Positions 8,595 to 19,625 of a stretch of 64,000 nt of DNA are shown in pieces (the stretch's first letter is position 1; each line of letters opens with the position of its first letter). The notes under the pieces were generated by a model. The model was not told the origin of the DNA, did no database searches, and saw only the letters and a list, made by a program, of their open reading frames with translations. Source of the DNA: Streptomyces griseus subsp. griseus (GTDB lineage Bacteria; Actinomycetota; Actinomycetes; Streptomycetales; Streptomycetaceae); assembly GCF_003610995.1 (NCBI RefSeq), contig NZ_CP032543.1:4898001-4962000 (forward strand). The letters run 5' to 3'. Position numbers and translations under genes: made by a program.

Positions 8595-10010
8595 TCACGG
8601 CCGTGTCATCCGCAACACGTCCAGCGCCGCGTCCAGCTGCTCCACGGTCAGATCGCCGCGCTCCACATATCCCGAGGCCAGGACGGTCTCGCGGATCGTG
8701 GTGCCGTCCTTGAGGGACTGCTTGGCGACCTTGGCCGCCTCCTCGTAGCCGATGTACTTGTTGAGCGGGGTGACCACCGAGGGGGAGGATTCGGCGTAGG
8801 CGCGGGCCCGCTCCACGTTGGCGGTGATGCCGTCCACCGTGCGGTCGGCCAGCAGCCGAGAGGCATTGGCGAGCAGCCGTACGGACTCCAGCAGGTTCTT
8901 CGCGATGACCGGGAGCATCACGTTCAGCTCGAAGTTGCCGGCCGCGCCCGCCGTGGCGACCGTGGCGTCGTTCCCCGCCACCTGGGCGGCCACCATCAGG
9001 ACGGCCTCCGGGATCACCGGGTTGACCTTGCCCGGCATGATCGAGGAGCCGGGCTGGAGGTCGGGGAGGTTGATCTCGGCGAGGCCGGTGCGCGGGCCGG
9101 AGGCCATCCAGCGCAGGTCGTTGGAGATCTTGGTGAGCGAGACCGCGATCGTACGGAGCTGGCCCGAGGTCTCCACCAGCGCGTCCCGGGCCCCCTGCGC
9201 CTCGAAGTGGTCGCGGGCCTCGGTCAGCGGCAGCCCGGTGGCCGAGGCGACCTCGGCGATCACGGCGGCGGAGAAGCCGGGCGGGGTGTTGATGCCGGTG
9301 CCCACCGCCGTACCGCCCAGGGGGAGTTCGGCGAGCCGCGGCAGGGAGGCGCGCAGCCGCTCCACGCCGTAGCGGATCTGGGCCGCGTAGCCGCCGAACT
9401 CCTGGCCGAGGGTGACCGGGGTGGCGTCCATCAGATGCGTACGGCCGGACTTGACGACCTCCGCGAACTCGGCCGATTTCCGCCCCAGGGATTCCGCCAG
9501 GTGGTCCAGCGCGGGGATCAGGTCGGCGGTGACGGCGGCGGTGGCCGCGATGTGGATCGAGGAGGGGAAGACGTCGTTGGAGGACTGCGAGGCGTTGACG
9601 TGGTCGTTGGGGTGGACCTCGCTCCCCAGCCGCTCGGTGGCGAGGGTGGCGATGACCTCGTTGGTGTTCATGTTGGAGGAGGTGCCGGACCCCGTCTGGA
9701 ACACGTCGACCGGGAAGTGCTCGTCCCAGCGGCCCGAGGCGACCTCGGCGGCGGCCTCCTGGATCGAGGCCGCGATGTCCGGATCCACCACCTCCAGCTC
9801 GGCGTTGACCCTGGCGGCCGCGCCCTTGATCCGGGCCAGCGCCTCGATGTGCGCCCGCTCCAGACGCTGCCCGGAGATGGGGAAGTTCTCCACCGCCCGC
9901 TGCGTCTGTGCCCGCCACTTGGCGTGGGCGGGGACCTTCACCTCACCCATCGAGTCGTGTTCGATCCGGAACCGGTCAGAGCCGGACGTATCTGCCGACG
10001 TGTCGGTCAT
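8595..10010 (-). CDS. fumC: Fumarate hydratase class II
   Basis: A 471-residue oxygen-stable fumarase that interconverts fumarate and malate in the TCA cycle as a homotetramer in the cytosol. The aspartase/fumarase superfamily signature [11 protein letters not shown] is present, as are the [13 protein letters not shown] substrate loop and the [10 protein letters not shown] and TGINTPPGF segments. Length is normal for the family. I chose the ATG at 10010 because AGGAGG lies 8-9 bases upstream. A class I fumarase is encoded 3.5 kb away, so the organism carries both isozymes. Confidence 0.96.
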   Translation of the reverse strand: MTDTSADTSGSDRFRIEHDSMGEVKVPAHAKWRAQTQRAVENFPISGQRLERAHIEALARIKGAAARVNAELEVVDPDIAASIQEAAAEVASGRWDEHFPVDVFQTGSGTSSNMNTNEVIATLATERLGSEVHPNDHVNASQSSNDVFPSSIHIAATAAVTADLIPALDHLAESLGRKSAEFAEVVKSGRTHLMDATPVTLGQEFGGYAAQIRYGVERLRASLPRLAELPLGGTAVGTGINTPPGFSAAVIAEVASATGLPLTEARDHFEAQGARDALVETSGQLRTIAVSLTKISNDLRWMASGPRTGLAEINLPDLQPGSSIMPGKVNPVIPEAVLMVAAQVAGNDATVATAGAAGNFELNVMLPVIAKNLLESVRLLANASRLLADRTVDGITANVERARAYAESSPSVVTPLNKYIGYEEAAKVAKQSLKDGTTIRETVLASGYVERGDLTVEQLDAALDVLRMTRP

Positions 10011-10117
10011 CGTGTTTAAACCTCCTGCAAAAGATGAGCACGTGTCTTGTTCCATGTATTCCCAAGTCGCCTACCGGCCAGTAAATACCCGAGGTAACCA
10101 CTCACCCGGGAGGCGCA

Positions 10118-11677
10118 ATGAGGCGCACCAGGCTCAGACTCCGAGGGCTCCGCAGCCTTCGCCGGCTCCGCTGTACGGCCGCTGTCACCGCCGCGCTCGC
10201 GGTGGCCGCCACCACGATGGCGGTCGCCGGACCGGCCGGCGCGGCCGAGTCGGGTACCGGCACCAGCACTATCGCATCCACTCCTCTCCCGCCCGCGCTG
10301 GAAACGATCCGGGCGGCCGAGGCCACCCGGCTGTACGGCAGCCCCGCCGAACGGCCGCTCGCCGAGCGCAAGACCGGGCTGATCTCCCTGGGCGACAGCG
10401 AGATCTCCGGCGAGGGCGTCGGCACCTACGACCCCGGCACCAACGGGCCGGACAACTGGTGCCACCGCTCGCCGGAGGCCGCCATCCACCGCACGGGCAT
10501 CGCGGCGGACGTCACGTACAACGTCTCCTGCTCCGGCGCCTATACCGGGAACATCAAGATCGGCGGAAACAAGCAGTACGCCGATGAGCTGGTCCAGAGC
10601 GACAGCCTCGCCATCAAGGCCCGCAACACCCGGATCAAGATGGTCGTCCTGGTCGCGGGCGCCAACGACGACCTCCAGTTCGGCCCGGTCATGACCGACT
10701 GCGTGGTCCGCTACATCACCCTCCAGGGCCCGTGCGAGCCCAAGTATGCGGACGGCTGGCAGGCCCGCGTCGACGCCCTGGTCCCCAAGGTCGAGGCGAC
10801 CGTCCGCGATCTGCGTACGGTGATGACCGGGGCCGGGTACGCGAACAGCGACTACAAGCTCGTCCTGATGGGCTACCCGAGCCCGATCGGCCCGGACTTC
10901 TACGACAACCCGAAGTTCCCCGGCAAGCTGATCTGCGGCGGCCTGGGCTACGACTCCGACACCGTCTGGGGCCGCAACACCGCCGTGCCCGCCTTCCAGG
11001 TCGGCATGCGCAAGGCGGCCGCCTCCACCGGGGCCACCTACCTGGACAACTCCCGCCTCTTCCACGGCCACGAGGTGTGCAGCGAGGCCGCCTGGGCGCG
11101 CGGGCTCTACATCGACCTGGGCAAGCCCGGACTGCCCGACGAGAACTCCGTACGCCAGTCCTTCCACCCGAACGCGGCCGGCCACCGGGCCTTCGCCTCC
11201 TGCCTGACCCAGATCTATGACTCCGGGCTCCGCGAGGCGAGCTGCGCCGACCCGGCGAGCACGGGGAACCCGGTGCTCCAACGGGCGGCCTGGGACGATG
11301 TGTTCACCCCGGTGAAGAACGAGGCCACCGGCACCTGCGTGGACGTCCCCGCCTCGGTGACCCGTAACGGCACCAGGATCGGCGGCTGGGACTGCCACGG
11401 CGGCCGCAATCAGAACTGGTGGTACGACGGCGGTACGCAGACCCTGCGCACCGCGCTCAGCCACGACCGGTGCCTGGACGTCTCGGGCGCCAAGTACAAC
11501 CCGGGCGCCACTCTCATCGTGTGGGACTGCGCGGGCGCGGCCAACCAGAAGTTCGTCCGCCAGGCGGGCACCATCCGCCCGGCGGCCGCGACCGGGCTCT
11601 GTCTGACGCTGGCGGGGGCCACCGACCCGCTGAAGCTCCAGACGTGCGACGGCAGCGCGAAGCAGCGCTTCGTGTAG
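10118..11677 (+). CDS. Secreted SGNH hydrolase with ricin-type lectin domain
   Basis: A 519-residue exported esterase/lipase-like protein. The basic N-terminus and hydrophobic core up to AGPAGAAES form a signal peptide of about 40 residues. The SGNH domain has the nucleophile block (ISLGDSEISGEGVG, a variant of GDSL), an Asn block (VAGANDDLQ) and the catalytic Asp/His block (FHPNAAGH). The last 125 residues are a ricin-B-like beta-trefoil (repeated TGTCVDV, RCLDV and GLCLTL with following W or Q-x-F), which usually binds sugars. GGGAGG precedes the ATG. It probably deacylates or de-esterifies a polysaccharide or lipid outside the cell. Confidence 0.9.
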   Translation: MRRTRLRLRGLRSLRRLRCTAAVTAALAVAATTMAVAGPAGAAESGTGTSTIASTPLPPALETIRAAEATRLYGSPAERPLAERKTGLISLGDSEISGEGVGTYDPGTNGPDNWCHRSPEAAIHRTGIAADVTYNVSCSGAYTGNIKIGGNKQYADELVQSDSLAIKARNTRIKMVVLVAGANDDLQFGPVMTDCVVRYITLQGPCEPKYADGWQARVDALVPKVEATVRDLRTVMTGAGYANSDYKLVLMGYPSPIGPDFYDNPKFPGKLICGGLGYDSDTVWGRNTAVPAFQVGMRKAAASTGATYLDNSRLFHGHEVCSEAAWARGLYIDLGKPGLPDENSVRQSFHPNAAGHRAFASCLTQIYDSGLREASCADPASTGNPVLQRAAWDDVFTPVKNEATGTCVDVPASVTRNGTRIGGWDCHGGRNQNWWYDGGTQTLRTALSHDRCLDVSGAKYNPGATLIVWDCAGAANQKFVRQAGTIRPAAATGLCLTLAGATDPLKLQTCDGSAKQRFV

Positions 11678-11688
11678 GGGAGTTCCGG

Positions 11689-11720
11689 CGGTGGGTGGCG
11701 GCGTCGTCCGCCACCCACCG
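11689..11720. terminator. Bidirectional hairpin terminator
   Basis: A perfect 13-bp stem with a 6-base loop (CGTCGT) between the convergent SGNH hydrolase and aminopeptidase genes. Confidence 0.8.
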
Positions 11721-11727
11721 TCCGCCG

Positions 11728-13032
11728 TCAGCTCCCCGTCACCACCGCGCCCAGGATCGCCGCCAGATACGCCGGGTCCGCCACCCCGCACAGCTCGCGC
11801 GCCGAGTGCATCGAGAGGCCCGGCACCCCCACGTCCACCGTGGTGACGCCGAGGCGGGCCGCGGTGAGGGGGCCGATCGAGGTGCCGCACGGCATCGCGT
11901 TGTTGGAGACGAACGGCTGCCAGGGGGCGCCCGCCCGCTCGCAGGCCGCCGTGAGCATGGCGATGCCGGTGGAGTCGGTGGCGTACCGCTGGTTGACGTT
12001 CACCTTGACCGTCGGGCCGCCGTTGGGCAGCGGGCGGTGGTCGGGGTCGTGGCGCTCCGCGTAATTCGGGTGCACCGCGTGGGCCATGTCGGCGGAGACG
12101 CAGAACGCCCCCGCCAGGGCCCGCGACCAGTCCTCGTCGCTGCCGCCCCGGGCCGCGACCGAGCGCGAGAGCACCCGCTCCAGCAGCGGGCTCTGGGCCC
12201 CCGTCTCGGAACCGCTGCCGACCTCCTCGTGGTCGAAGGCGGCCAGCACCGGGACGAAGGACGGCTCGGTGACCCCGGTCGCGGCGTCCACCAGGGCGGT
12301 CACCCCGGCGTGCACCGAGACCTGGTTGTCCAGCCGGGACGCCACCACGAACTCCCGCTCGGCGCCCAGGTATCCGGGCTGCTGGATGTCGTGCAGCATC
12401 AGGTCCCAGCCCAGCACGTCCGCCGGGTCCTCCCCGGCCGCCGCCGCGACCAGCCGCAGCAGCTCGCCCTCGCGCGGGTCGCCGAGCGCCCAGATCGGGG
12501 CGATGTGGCGCTGCCGGTCCAGCGCCACCCCGTCGTTGACCGTGCGGTCCAGATGGATGGCCAACTGCGGTACGCGCAGGAGCGGTTCGTCGATCTGTAC
12601 GAGGCTGCTGCGCGGGGTGCCGTCCGGTCCGCCGCGCAGCGCGAGCCGGCCGGAGATGCCGAGGTCCCGGTCCAGCCAGGTGTTCAGCGGGACCCCGCCG
12701 TAGATCTCCACACCGATCTGCCGCCACCCGGAGGAGCCGGTGTCGGGCGCGGGCTTGATCCGCAGGTTCGGCGAGTCCGTGTGGGTGCCGACGATCCGGA
12801 ACGGGGTGTGCGCGGGCGCGCCCTCGGGGACATACCAGGCGATCAGCGCACCGGCCCGGCTGACGAAACAGCCGCCGGTCGCCCCGGTCCAGTCGTCCGT
12901 GCCGAGCAGCTCACGGAATCCGGCCTTCTCCAGGCGCTGGGCGGCGCTCGCGACCACGTGGTACGGCGAGGGGCTGGCGGCGATGAAGGCGAGCAGGTCG
13001 TCGGTGTGGCTGCGGTGGGGGGCCGGAGTCAT
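11728..13032 (-). CDS. apeB: M18 family aminopeptidase
   Basis: A 434-residue cytosolic metallo-aminopeptidase of the aspartyl-aminopeptidase (M18) family, which removes N-terminal, often acidic, residues from peptides. Dinuclear-zinc ligand motifs are present: GTHTDSPNLRIK, FDHEEVGSGSETGAQSP and, near the C-terminus, SADMAHAVHPNYAERHDP. Length and ends match the family. The ATG at 13032 is preceded by GGCGGA. The gene is monocistronic, convergent with the SGNH hydrolase. The symbol follows common actinomycete usage. Confidence 0.93.
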   Translation of the reverse strand: MTPAPHRSHTDDLLAFIAASPSPYHVVASAAQRLEKAGFRELLGTDDWTGATGGCFVSRAGALIAWYVPEGAPAHTPFRIVGTHTDSPNLRIKPAPDTGSSGWRQIGVEIYGGVPLNTWLDRDLGISGRLALRGGPDGTPRSSLVQIDEPLLRVPQLAIHLDRTVNDGVALDRQRHIAPIWALGDPREGELLRLVAAAAGEDPADVLGWDLMLHDIQQPGYLGAEREFVVASRLDNQVSVHAGVTALVDAATGVTEPSFVPVLAAFDHEEVGSGSETGAQSPLLERVLSRSVAARGGSDEDWSRALAGAFCVSADMAHAVHPNYAERHDPDHRPLPNGGPTVKVNVNQRYATDSTGIAMLTAACERAGAPWQPFVSNNAMPCGTSIGPLTAARLGVTTVDVGVPGLSMHSARELCGVADPAYLAAILGAVVTGS

Positions 13033-13555
13033 TCGGCGTCCGCCTTTCCGGAGTTCGGCAGTGGCTGCGCGGCGAAGGGCCGCCGGGCTCCGTGGGGTGC
13101 CCGGCGGGCCAGGCCGGCGTCAGGCCGGTGGAGATTGTCAGGAACGTTCGATAACCCTTCGCGGCCGCCCCCGCGCGGCGCAAGCCCGCACGGCGGCGGG
13201 CTGCGGGAAAGCGGCGGTGCGGGACCGGCCATCGGCCCGCCGCCGTGGCCGGGGCCGCCGTGGTCCGGGCGGGGCGCGTTCCCTAACGCCTGTTGGCGCG
13301 GTGTCCGTTCGGGCGAGCTGACAGCGCCCCGGCCGTGCCGCGCGCATGCCCCTGGTGCGGCGCGGTGAGGGTGCGATGACGCCCGCCGGACCTGTTCCGG
13401 GCCCGACCGGGCAAGGGGTGCCCGCTGGCGCAAGATTGGCTTGATATCGACGTACGAGGGTCGGCTTCACGCCGGAACGCGCCGCGCACACCGCCCGAAC
13501 GCGGCGGAGAGGGCGCCCGTTCGGACGCCCCCTCCGCACCGACTGCCGTCGCCGG
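13033..13555. other. Intergenic region
   Basis: A 520-base gap between two reverse-strand genes. It holds the fumarase terminator hairpin at 13505-13536 and presumably the apeB promoter. A GAACGTTC palindrome sits at 13142-13149. The open frames crossing it are Arg/Pro/Gly-rich with no ribosome binding site and do not look coding. Confidence 0.5.
13505..13536 (-). terminator. Hairpin downstream of class I fumarase
   Basis: 11-base arms (CGGAGAGGGCG and CGCCCCCTCCG, one mismatch) with a 10-base loop, just after the fumarase stop on the reverse strand. Confidence 0.6.
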
Positions 13556-15223
<1,668 letters not shown>

Positions 15224-15394
15224 TACGGCCATTCCTCACTCGGCGACAGCGGCTGACCTCCCTTGGGCAGCGCATCAACCAGGGTAGAACGCCGCTTCCC
15301 GGCCGACCCTGTGAGGTAAGGCTCACCTGGAGGGCGGCCGTTCCGCCCCGGGGCACGCCGCCCGGAGGGGTAGTCGCGATCTATCGCGTTTGGG

Positions 15395-15400
15395 TACGCT
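15395..15400 (+). promoter_or_regulatory. Putative -10 box for leaderless DUF1707 mRNA
   Basis: TACGCT ends 6 bases before the GTG at 15407. No Shine-Dalgarno is present. Confidence 0.6.
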
Positions 15401-15406
15401 GGGCCG

Positions 15407-16114
15407 GTGGACCTAGAGAAGCAGCCCCAGCAGCCCGCCCGGCCGGCCGTCCCGCCCACCCCGGTCCCGCCCGCCGAGGCCGCGCCCGGCGACGCGATCC
15501 GGGCCTCCGACGCCGACCGCGACCGGATCGCGGACATCCTGCGCGAGGCGATGGCCGAGGGGCGCCTCACGGCGGACGAGCACGCGGAGCGGGTCGACCT
15601 CGTCTACCGGGCCAAGACCGTCGGCGAGCTCCAGCCGCTGGTCCGCGATCTCCCCGCCGCCTCCTCCGGCAGCGCCCCGCGCCCGGCACCGCAGCCGTAC
15701 GCCTACGGCCCCGAGTCCCCCGACGGCCCGGCGGACAACCTCGTCGCGGTCTTCAGCAGCGCCACCCGCAAGGGCCGTTGGCGCGTCGGCCCCCGGACGA
15801 ACGCCTTCTCGCTCTTCGGCAGCGTGGAGATCGATCTGACGGAGGCGCTTTTCAGCCAACGACTCACGGTCATCAGCGCCACGTCCATCTTCGGCAGCGT
15901 CGAGATCCGGGTCCCGGAGAACATCACGCTGCGCGGCAGCGGCACGGGCGTCCTCGGCAGCTTCGACATCCGCACGCTGGAGTCGGTGGACCCGGAGGCG
16001 CCGGTCGTGGTCGTGAACGGCTACGCGGTGCTCGGCAGCGTGGAGGCGAAGCCCAAGCGGGGCAAGTTCGTCGCGGACCTCCAGCGGCGGCTGCGCAAGC
16101 ACCTGGGGCACTGA
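15407..16114 (+). CDS. DUF1707 and cell-wall-response (LiaF-like) domain protein
   Basis: A 235-residue protein. A Pro-rich start is followed by a DUF1707 domain (about 25-80: IRASDADRDRIADILREAMAEGRLTADEHAERVDLVYRAKT), which is SHOCT-like and very common in actinomycetes. The C-terminal part (about 110-235) has repeated beta-strand units around FGSVEIDLTEALF, FGSVEIRVPENI, LGSFDIR and LGSVEAKPKR, matching the LiaF/cell-wall-active antibiotic response fold. No membrane segment is visible. The GTG at 15407 lies 6 bases after a TACGCT hexamer, fitting leaderless expression. It may sense or report envelope stress; this is inferred from the fold only. Confidence 0.87.
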   Translation: MDLEKQPQQPARPAVPPTPVPPAEAAPGDAIRASDADRDRIADILREAMAEGRLTADEHAERVDLVYRAKTVGELQPLVRDLPAASSGSAPRPAPQPYAYGPESPDGPADNLVAVFSSATRKGRWRVGPRTNAFSLFGSVEIDLTEALFSQRLTVISATSIFGSVEIRVPENITLRGSGTGVLGSFDIRTLESVDPEAPVVVVNGYAVLGSVEAKPKRGKFVADLQRRLRKHLGH

Positions 16115-16289
16115 GAACGGCTCGAACGGCTCGGCGGACGCACGTTCGGGAATCAGCCAGAACGCCTCCCGGAGCCCTTGTCGCGCCCCCTGCGCCGGTG
16201 CCACACAGTGCATAGGCGTACACGCAGCGGGTATGGACTGCTGCATCGTCTCTCGCTCGCGAAGCCGTAGCCGTCGTCAGGAGTAGACC

Positions 16290-16661
16290 GTGCTGCAACC
16301 GCCGCATCAGCCTCTGCAGGTCGCCGCCGTTCCTGCCCAGCGGACCCCCGCCCGGGAGGACGAGGCGGGCCCCTGGCACTCGGAGGCGGTGTGCCGCCGG
16401 GACGAAGCCGGGCTGTTCTTCGCCCCGTCGAAGGAGCCGACCGCCGCCCGACTGGCGCGTGAGGAGGCCGCCAAGCGCGTCTGCGCCCGCTGCCCGGTGA
16501 TGGTGGCGTGCCGGGAGCACGCGCTGATGCAGCCCGAGCCGTACGGGGTGTGGGGCGGGCTCACCGCCGCCGAACGCCGTGTCGCGCTGGCCCGCCGTCG
16601 CCGGCGCGACATCGAACTGGCCGCCGCAGCACCGCCGGAGCGCATAGCCGCGGCCGGCTGA
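16290..16661 (+). CDS. wblI: WhiB-family iron-sulfur transcription factor
   Basis: A 123-residue WhiB-like protein. The four cluster cysteines are C35, C65, C68 and C74 (C-x29-C-x2-C-x5-C), followed by the GVWGG turn (86-90) and a basic tail (ARRRRR) that contacts DNA. WhiB proteins bind a [4Fe-4S] cluster and act with the housekeeping sigma factor at target promoters. The GTG at 16290 has AGGAG 6 bases upstream. The symbol wblI is assigned from remembered gene order beside fumarase and glpX in Streptomyces, not from a search. The family call is firm and the symbol is not. Confidence 0.92.
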   Translation: MLQPPHQPLQVAAVPAQRTPAREDEAGPWHSEAVCRRDEAGLFFAPSKEPTAARLAREEAAKRVCARCPVMVACREHALMQPEPYGVWGGLTAAERRVALARRRRRDIELAAAAPPERIAAAG

Positions 16662-16674
16662 GACGCGTACGAGG

Positions 16675-16712
16675 GAGGGGGCGCCGGGGACCATGGCCCC
16701 CGGCGCCCCCTC
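16675..16712. terminator. Bidirectional hairpin terminator
   Basis: A 15-bp perfect stem with an 8-base loop between the convergent whiB-like and glpX genes. Confidence 0.75.
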
Positions 16713-16738
16713 TCCGTTTCTCCGCGCTTCTCCGTGGG

Positions 16739-17770
16739 CTACTTCGCGCGGTCGAAGTCGATGGCGCTGTAGGCGCGCAGCTTCGACAGCCGGTGGGTCG
16801 AGGAGATCGTCCGGATCGTGCCGGACTTGGACCGCATCACGATCGACTCGGTGGTCGCCGTCTCCGCGCGGTACCGCACACCGCGCATCAGCTCACCGTC
16901 GGTGATCCCCGTCGCCACGAAGAACACGTTGTCGCCGCTGACCAGGTCGTCGGTCGAGAGCACCTGGTCCAGATCGTGGCCCGCGTCCAGCGCCTTCTGC
17001 CGCTCCGCCTCGTCCTTGGGCCAGAGCTTGCCCTGGATGACCCCGCCGAGGCACTTTATGGCGCACGCCGAGATGATGCCCTCGGGGGTGCCGCCGATGC
17101 CCATCAGCAGGTCGACGCCGGTGCCCTCACGGGCGGCCATGATGGAGCCCGCCACGTCGCCGTCGGAGATGAACTTGATCCGGGCGCCCGTCTCCCGGAT
17201 CTCCTTGACGATGCCCTCATGGCGGGGGCGGTCCAGGATGACGACGGTGACGTCCTCGGGTGTGGAGTTCTTCGCCCGTGCGACGCGCCGGATGTTCACC
17301 GCCACGGGCGCGTTGATGTCCACGAAGTCCGCCGCCTCGGGCCCCGTGACCAGCTTGTCCATGTAGAAGACCGCGGACGGGTCGAACATCGCCCCGCGGT
17401 CGGCGGCCGCCAGCACGGCGATCGCGTTCGGCATGCCCTTGGCGTTGAGCGTGGTGCCGTCGATCGGGTCGACCGCGATGTCGACCTCGGCGCCGGTGCC
17501 GTCGCCGACCCGCTCGCCGTTGAACAGCATGGGGGCCTCGTCCTTCTCGCCCTCCCCGATGACGACGACGCCGTTCATCGAGACGGTCGAGACGAGGGTG
17601 CGCATGGCCTTCACGGCGGCGCCGTCGGCGCCGATCTTGTCGCCGCGGCCCACCCAGCGCCCGGCGGCCATCGCGGCGGCCTCGGTGACCCGGACCAACT
17701 CCAGGGCCAGGTTGCGGTCGGGGGCCTCCGGGGAGACCTCCAATTGGGACGGCAGATGATGCTCGGACAT
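16739..17770 (-). CDS. glpX: Class II fructose-1,6-bisphosphatase
   Basis: A 343-residue gluconeogenic enzyme that removes the C1 phosphate of fructose-1,6-bisphosphate. The lithium-sensitive phosphatase metal sites are clear: [11 protein letters not shown], then [12 protein letters not shown], and [11 protein letters not shown] near the middle. Length is normal for GlpX. The ATG at 17770 has GAAAGG about 8 bases upstream. It is transcribed alone, away from the divergent DUF4245 gene. An imperfect dyad TATCGgtaggtCGATA lies upstream near 17822-17837. Confidence 0.96.
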   Translation of the reverse strand: MSEHHLPSQLEVSPEAPDRNLALELVRVTEAAAMAAGRWVGRGDKIGADGAAVKAMRTLVSTVSMNGVVVIGEGEKDEAPMLFNGERVGDGTGAEVDIAVDPIDGTTLNAKGMPNAIAVLAAADRGAMFDPSAVFYMDKLVTGPEAADFVDINAPVAVNIRRVARAKNSTPEDVTVVILDRPRHEGIVKEIRETGARIKFISDGDVAGSIMAAREGTGVDLLMGIGGTPEGIISACAIKCLGGVIQGKLWPKDEAERQKALDAGHDLDQVLSTDDLVSGDNVFFVATGITDGELMRGVRYRAETATTESIVMRSKSGTIRTISSTHRLSKLRAYSAIDFDRAK

Positions 17771-17954
17771 CGGAGCGCACCTTTCTGTACGGCGACGACC
17801 GGATATGAGGGTGCTGTGACTCTATCGGTAGGTCGATAAAATGAGCAGTGCGGGTCACGCATGAGCGCCCCGGTCCGTGTCCCCGCCGCCACCCACCGTC
17901 AGCACCGGCGCCCGGCCCCACCCTGCGGCCGGGCGCGCCGGGCCGCGTGCCACC

Positions 17955-18521
17955 ATGGATGCCGTGGCAAGCAAGCGAGGTAAGCAGACGGCCAGGAACA
18001 TGTTCCTGTCGACCTTGGTGACCGCCGCCTGTGCGGGCGTCATCTACATCTTCGTTCCGCACGACGAGAACCTCGACCCGATCAAGGCGGTCGACTTCTC
18101 CGTGGAACTGGCGACGGTGCGGGTCGCCGCCCCCTACCCGGTCGCCGCGCCGGAGGGCCTGCCGGAGAAGTGGAAGCCGACCTCGGTCTCGTACGACGCC
18201 ACCGGCGGCAAGGCCTGGCACATCGGCTTCCTGGACCCGGACGGCAAGTACGTCGCGGTGGAGCAGTCCACCGCCGCCGCGCGCACGTACGTCCCCCAGG
18301 TCAGCCAGAAGGCCAAGGACACCGGGACCACCGCGAAGGTCGCGGGCCGGGAGTGGCAGGTCTGGGAGGGCGAGAAGTACGACGCGCTCGTCCTGCCGGA
18401 GAAGGGGCACACCACGGTGGTGACCGGCTCGGCACCCAGGGAGCGGTTGGTCGAGATGGCCGAGGCGCTGAGGACGGAGCCGGCCGGTGGAGCGGTGCCG
18501 TCGGCTTCGCCCGCCTCCTGA
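17955..18521 (+). CDS. DUF4245 domain membrane-anchored protein
   Basis: A 188-residue protein with a short basic N-terminus, one transmembrane anchor (about 15-35, MFLSTLVTAACAGVIYIFVP) and an extracytoplasmic DUF4245 domain (VDFSVELATVRVAAPYPVAAP, then GKAWHIGFLDPDGKYVAVEQS and GREWQVWEGEKYDALVL). The family is found across actinobacteria next to glpX or xseAB and has no assigned function. The start is uncertain: the ATG at 17955 and the GTG at 17964 are both possible and neither has a good ribosome binding site. Confidence 0.85.
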   Translation: MDAVASKRGKQTARNMFLSTLVTAACAGVIYIFVPHDENLDPIKAVDFSVELATVRVAAPYPVAAPEGLPEKWKPTSVSYDATGGKAWHIGFLDPDGKYVAVEQSTAAARTYVPQVSQKAKDTGTTAKVAGREWQVWEGEKYDALVLPEKGHTTVVTGSAPRERLVEMAEALRTEPAGGAVPSASPAS

Positions 18522-18543
18522 GGCGGCCTCTCTCCGCTGTACG

Positions 18544-18592
18544 TACGTGAAGGGGCCCCGGAACACCAGGTGTTCCGGGGCCCCTTCACGTA
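18544..18592. terminator. Perfect 24-bp inverted repeat (bidirectional terminator)
   Basis: Two perfectly complementary 24-base arms separated by a single base, between the convergent DUF4245 and nitroreductase genes. It would form a very stable RNA hairpin from either strand. Confidence 0.8.
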
Positions 18593-18605
18593 GGCGGGTG
18601 GCCGC

Positions 18606-19196
18606 TCAGACGGTCTTGATGACCTCGTCGTAGGAGAGGCGCGGGCTGCGCGGGAACCAGGCGTCCTCGCCCGGCTTGCCGATGTTGACGACCATCAGCG
18701 GGGTGTGGTCGCCGTCCAGGAACTCCTTCTGGATGCCGGCGGCGTCGTACCCGGTCATCGGTCCGGCGGCCAGGCCGGCGGCGCGGACACCGATGATGAA
18801 GTAGGCGGCCTGGAGCGCGGCGTTGAGGCCGGCGGCCGACTCGCGGACCGGGCGCTCCGAGAAGAACAGGTCCTTGGCCTGCGGGAAGTGCGGCAGCAGC
18901 GCCGGGAGCTCCTCGTGGAACTCGTTGTCGGCGGCCAGGATCGCGACCAGCGGGGCGGTGGCGGTCTTCGGGCGGTTGCCCTCGGCCATGTGCTGCACCA
19001 GCCGCTCGCGGCCCTCGGCCGAGCGGACCAGGACGACGCGCAGCGGCGACTGGTTGAAGGCGGTCGGGCCGAACTTGACCAGGTCGTAGATCGCCTGGAC
19101 CTGCTCGTCGGTCACCGGCTCGTCGGTGAAGGTGTTGGCGGTGCGGGCCTCACGGAAGAGGAGGTCCTGGGCTGCGGGGTCGAGAACGAGGGACAT
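18606..19196 (-). CDS. Nitroreductase family protein, malonic semialdehyde reductase type
   Basis: A 196-residue flavoprotein of the RutE/HadB-like branch of the nitroreductase family. Visible features are the N-terminal EARTANTFTDEPV, the FMN-contacting KFGPTAFNQSPLRVVLVR, GLNAALQAAYFIIGVRAAGLAAGPMTGYD and the closing GKPGEDAWFPRSPRLSYDEV. Such enzymes reduce malonic semialdehyde, nitro groups or similar electrophiles with NAD(P)H. The ATG at 19196 has GGAAGG about 11 bases upstream, and in-frame codons further upstream do not fit the family. An AT-rich repeat lies about 60-80 bases upstream. Confidence 0.88.
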   Translation of the reverse strand: MSLVLDPAAQDLLFREARTANTFTDEPVTDEQVQAIYDLVKFGPTAFNQSPLRVVLVRSAEGRERLVQHMAEGNRPKTATAPLVAILAADNEFHEELPALLPHFPQAKDLFFSERPVRESAAGLNAALQAAYFIIGVRAAGLAAGPMTGYDAAGIQKEFLDGDHTPLMVVNIGKPGEDAWFPRSPRLSYDEVIKTV

Positions 19197-19258
19197 CTGG
19201 TGTCGAACCTTCCGAAAGGGCGTGGGGGAAGTGATGGAGCGACCGTAACGGAGAGATA

Positions 19259-19279
19259 GGTTAACTTTCAACTAAAACC
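19259..19279. promoter_or_regulatory. AT-rich repeat upstream of nitroreductase
   Basis: On the reverse strand this reads AGTTGAAAGTTAAC, a direct repeat of AGTTRA with a 7-base period, in a GC-rich surrounding. It could be an operator for a MarR- or HxlR-like regulator. Position and composition are the only evidence. Confidence 0.3.
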
Positions 19280-19358
19280 GGAGGGGAGTGATCCACTCCA
19301 CAGCTCCGCAGCCCGTCCGGCACGTGCCGGTACGCCGGTTCTCCCGCCCTCCGGGTGC

Positions 19359-19616
19359 TCAGCCGTCGGAGGCTGGACCCCCGCCGGACTCCTCCCGCGG
19401 CCGGGCGAGCGCCGCGTCCAGCCGGGCCCGGGCCCCCTCCAGCCAGTGGCGGCAGATCTTCGCCAGCTCCTCGCCCCGCTCCCACAGGGCCAGCGACTCC
19501 TCCAGCGTCGTGCCGCCCGCCTCCAGCCGGCGCACGACCTCGATCAGCTCGTCCCGCGCCTGCTCGTACCCGAGCGTGCTCGTCGCGGCAGCCGCCGCCG
19601 TACCGTCGTCCGTCAT
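19359..19616 (-). CDS. xseB: Exodeoxyribonuclease VII small subunit
   Basis: An 85-residue all-helical protein with the family core [45 protein letters not shown]. XseB binds XseA in several copies and is needed for processive single-stranded DNA degradation. It starts 9 bases after the xseA stop, so the two form an operon. Length is typical for the family. Confidence 0.95.
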   Translation of the reverse strand: MTDDGTAAAAATSTLGYEQARDELIEVVRRLEAGGTTLEESLALWERGEELAKICRHWLEGARARLDAALARPREESGGGPASDG

Positions 19617-19625
19617 GTGATCACC

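Noticed and set aside
7740..12727. Very long open frames antisense to DUF402, fumC and apeB
   Set aside because: Compositionally biased shadow frames with no ribosome binding site; the conserved proteins on the other strand account for the sequence.
13029..13433. A 134-codon frame overlapping the apeB start
   Set aside because: Arg/Pro/Gly-rich with no ribosome binding site or domain; read as intergenic.
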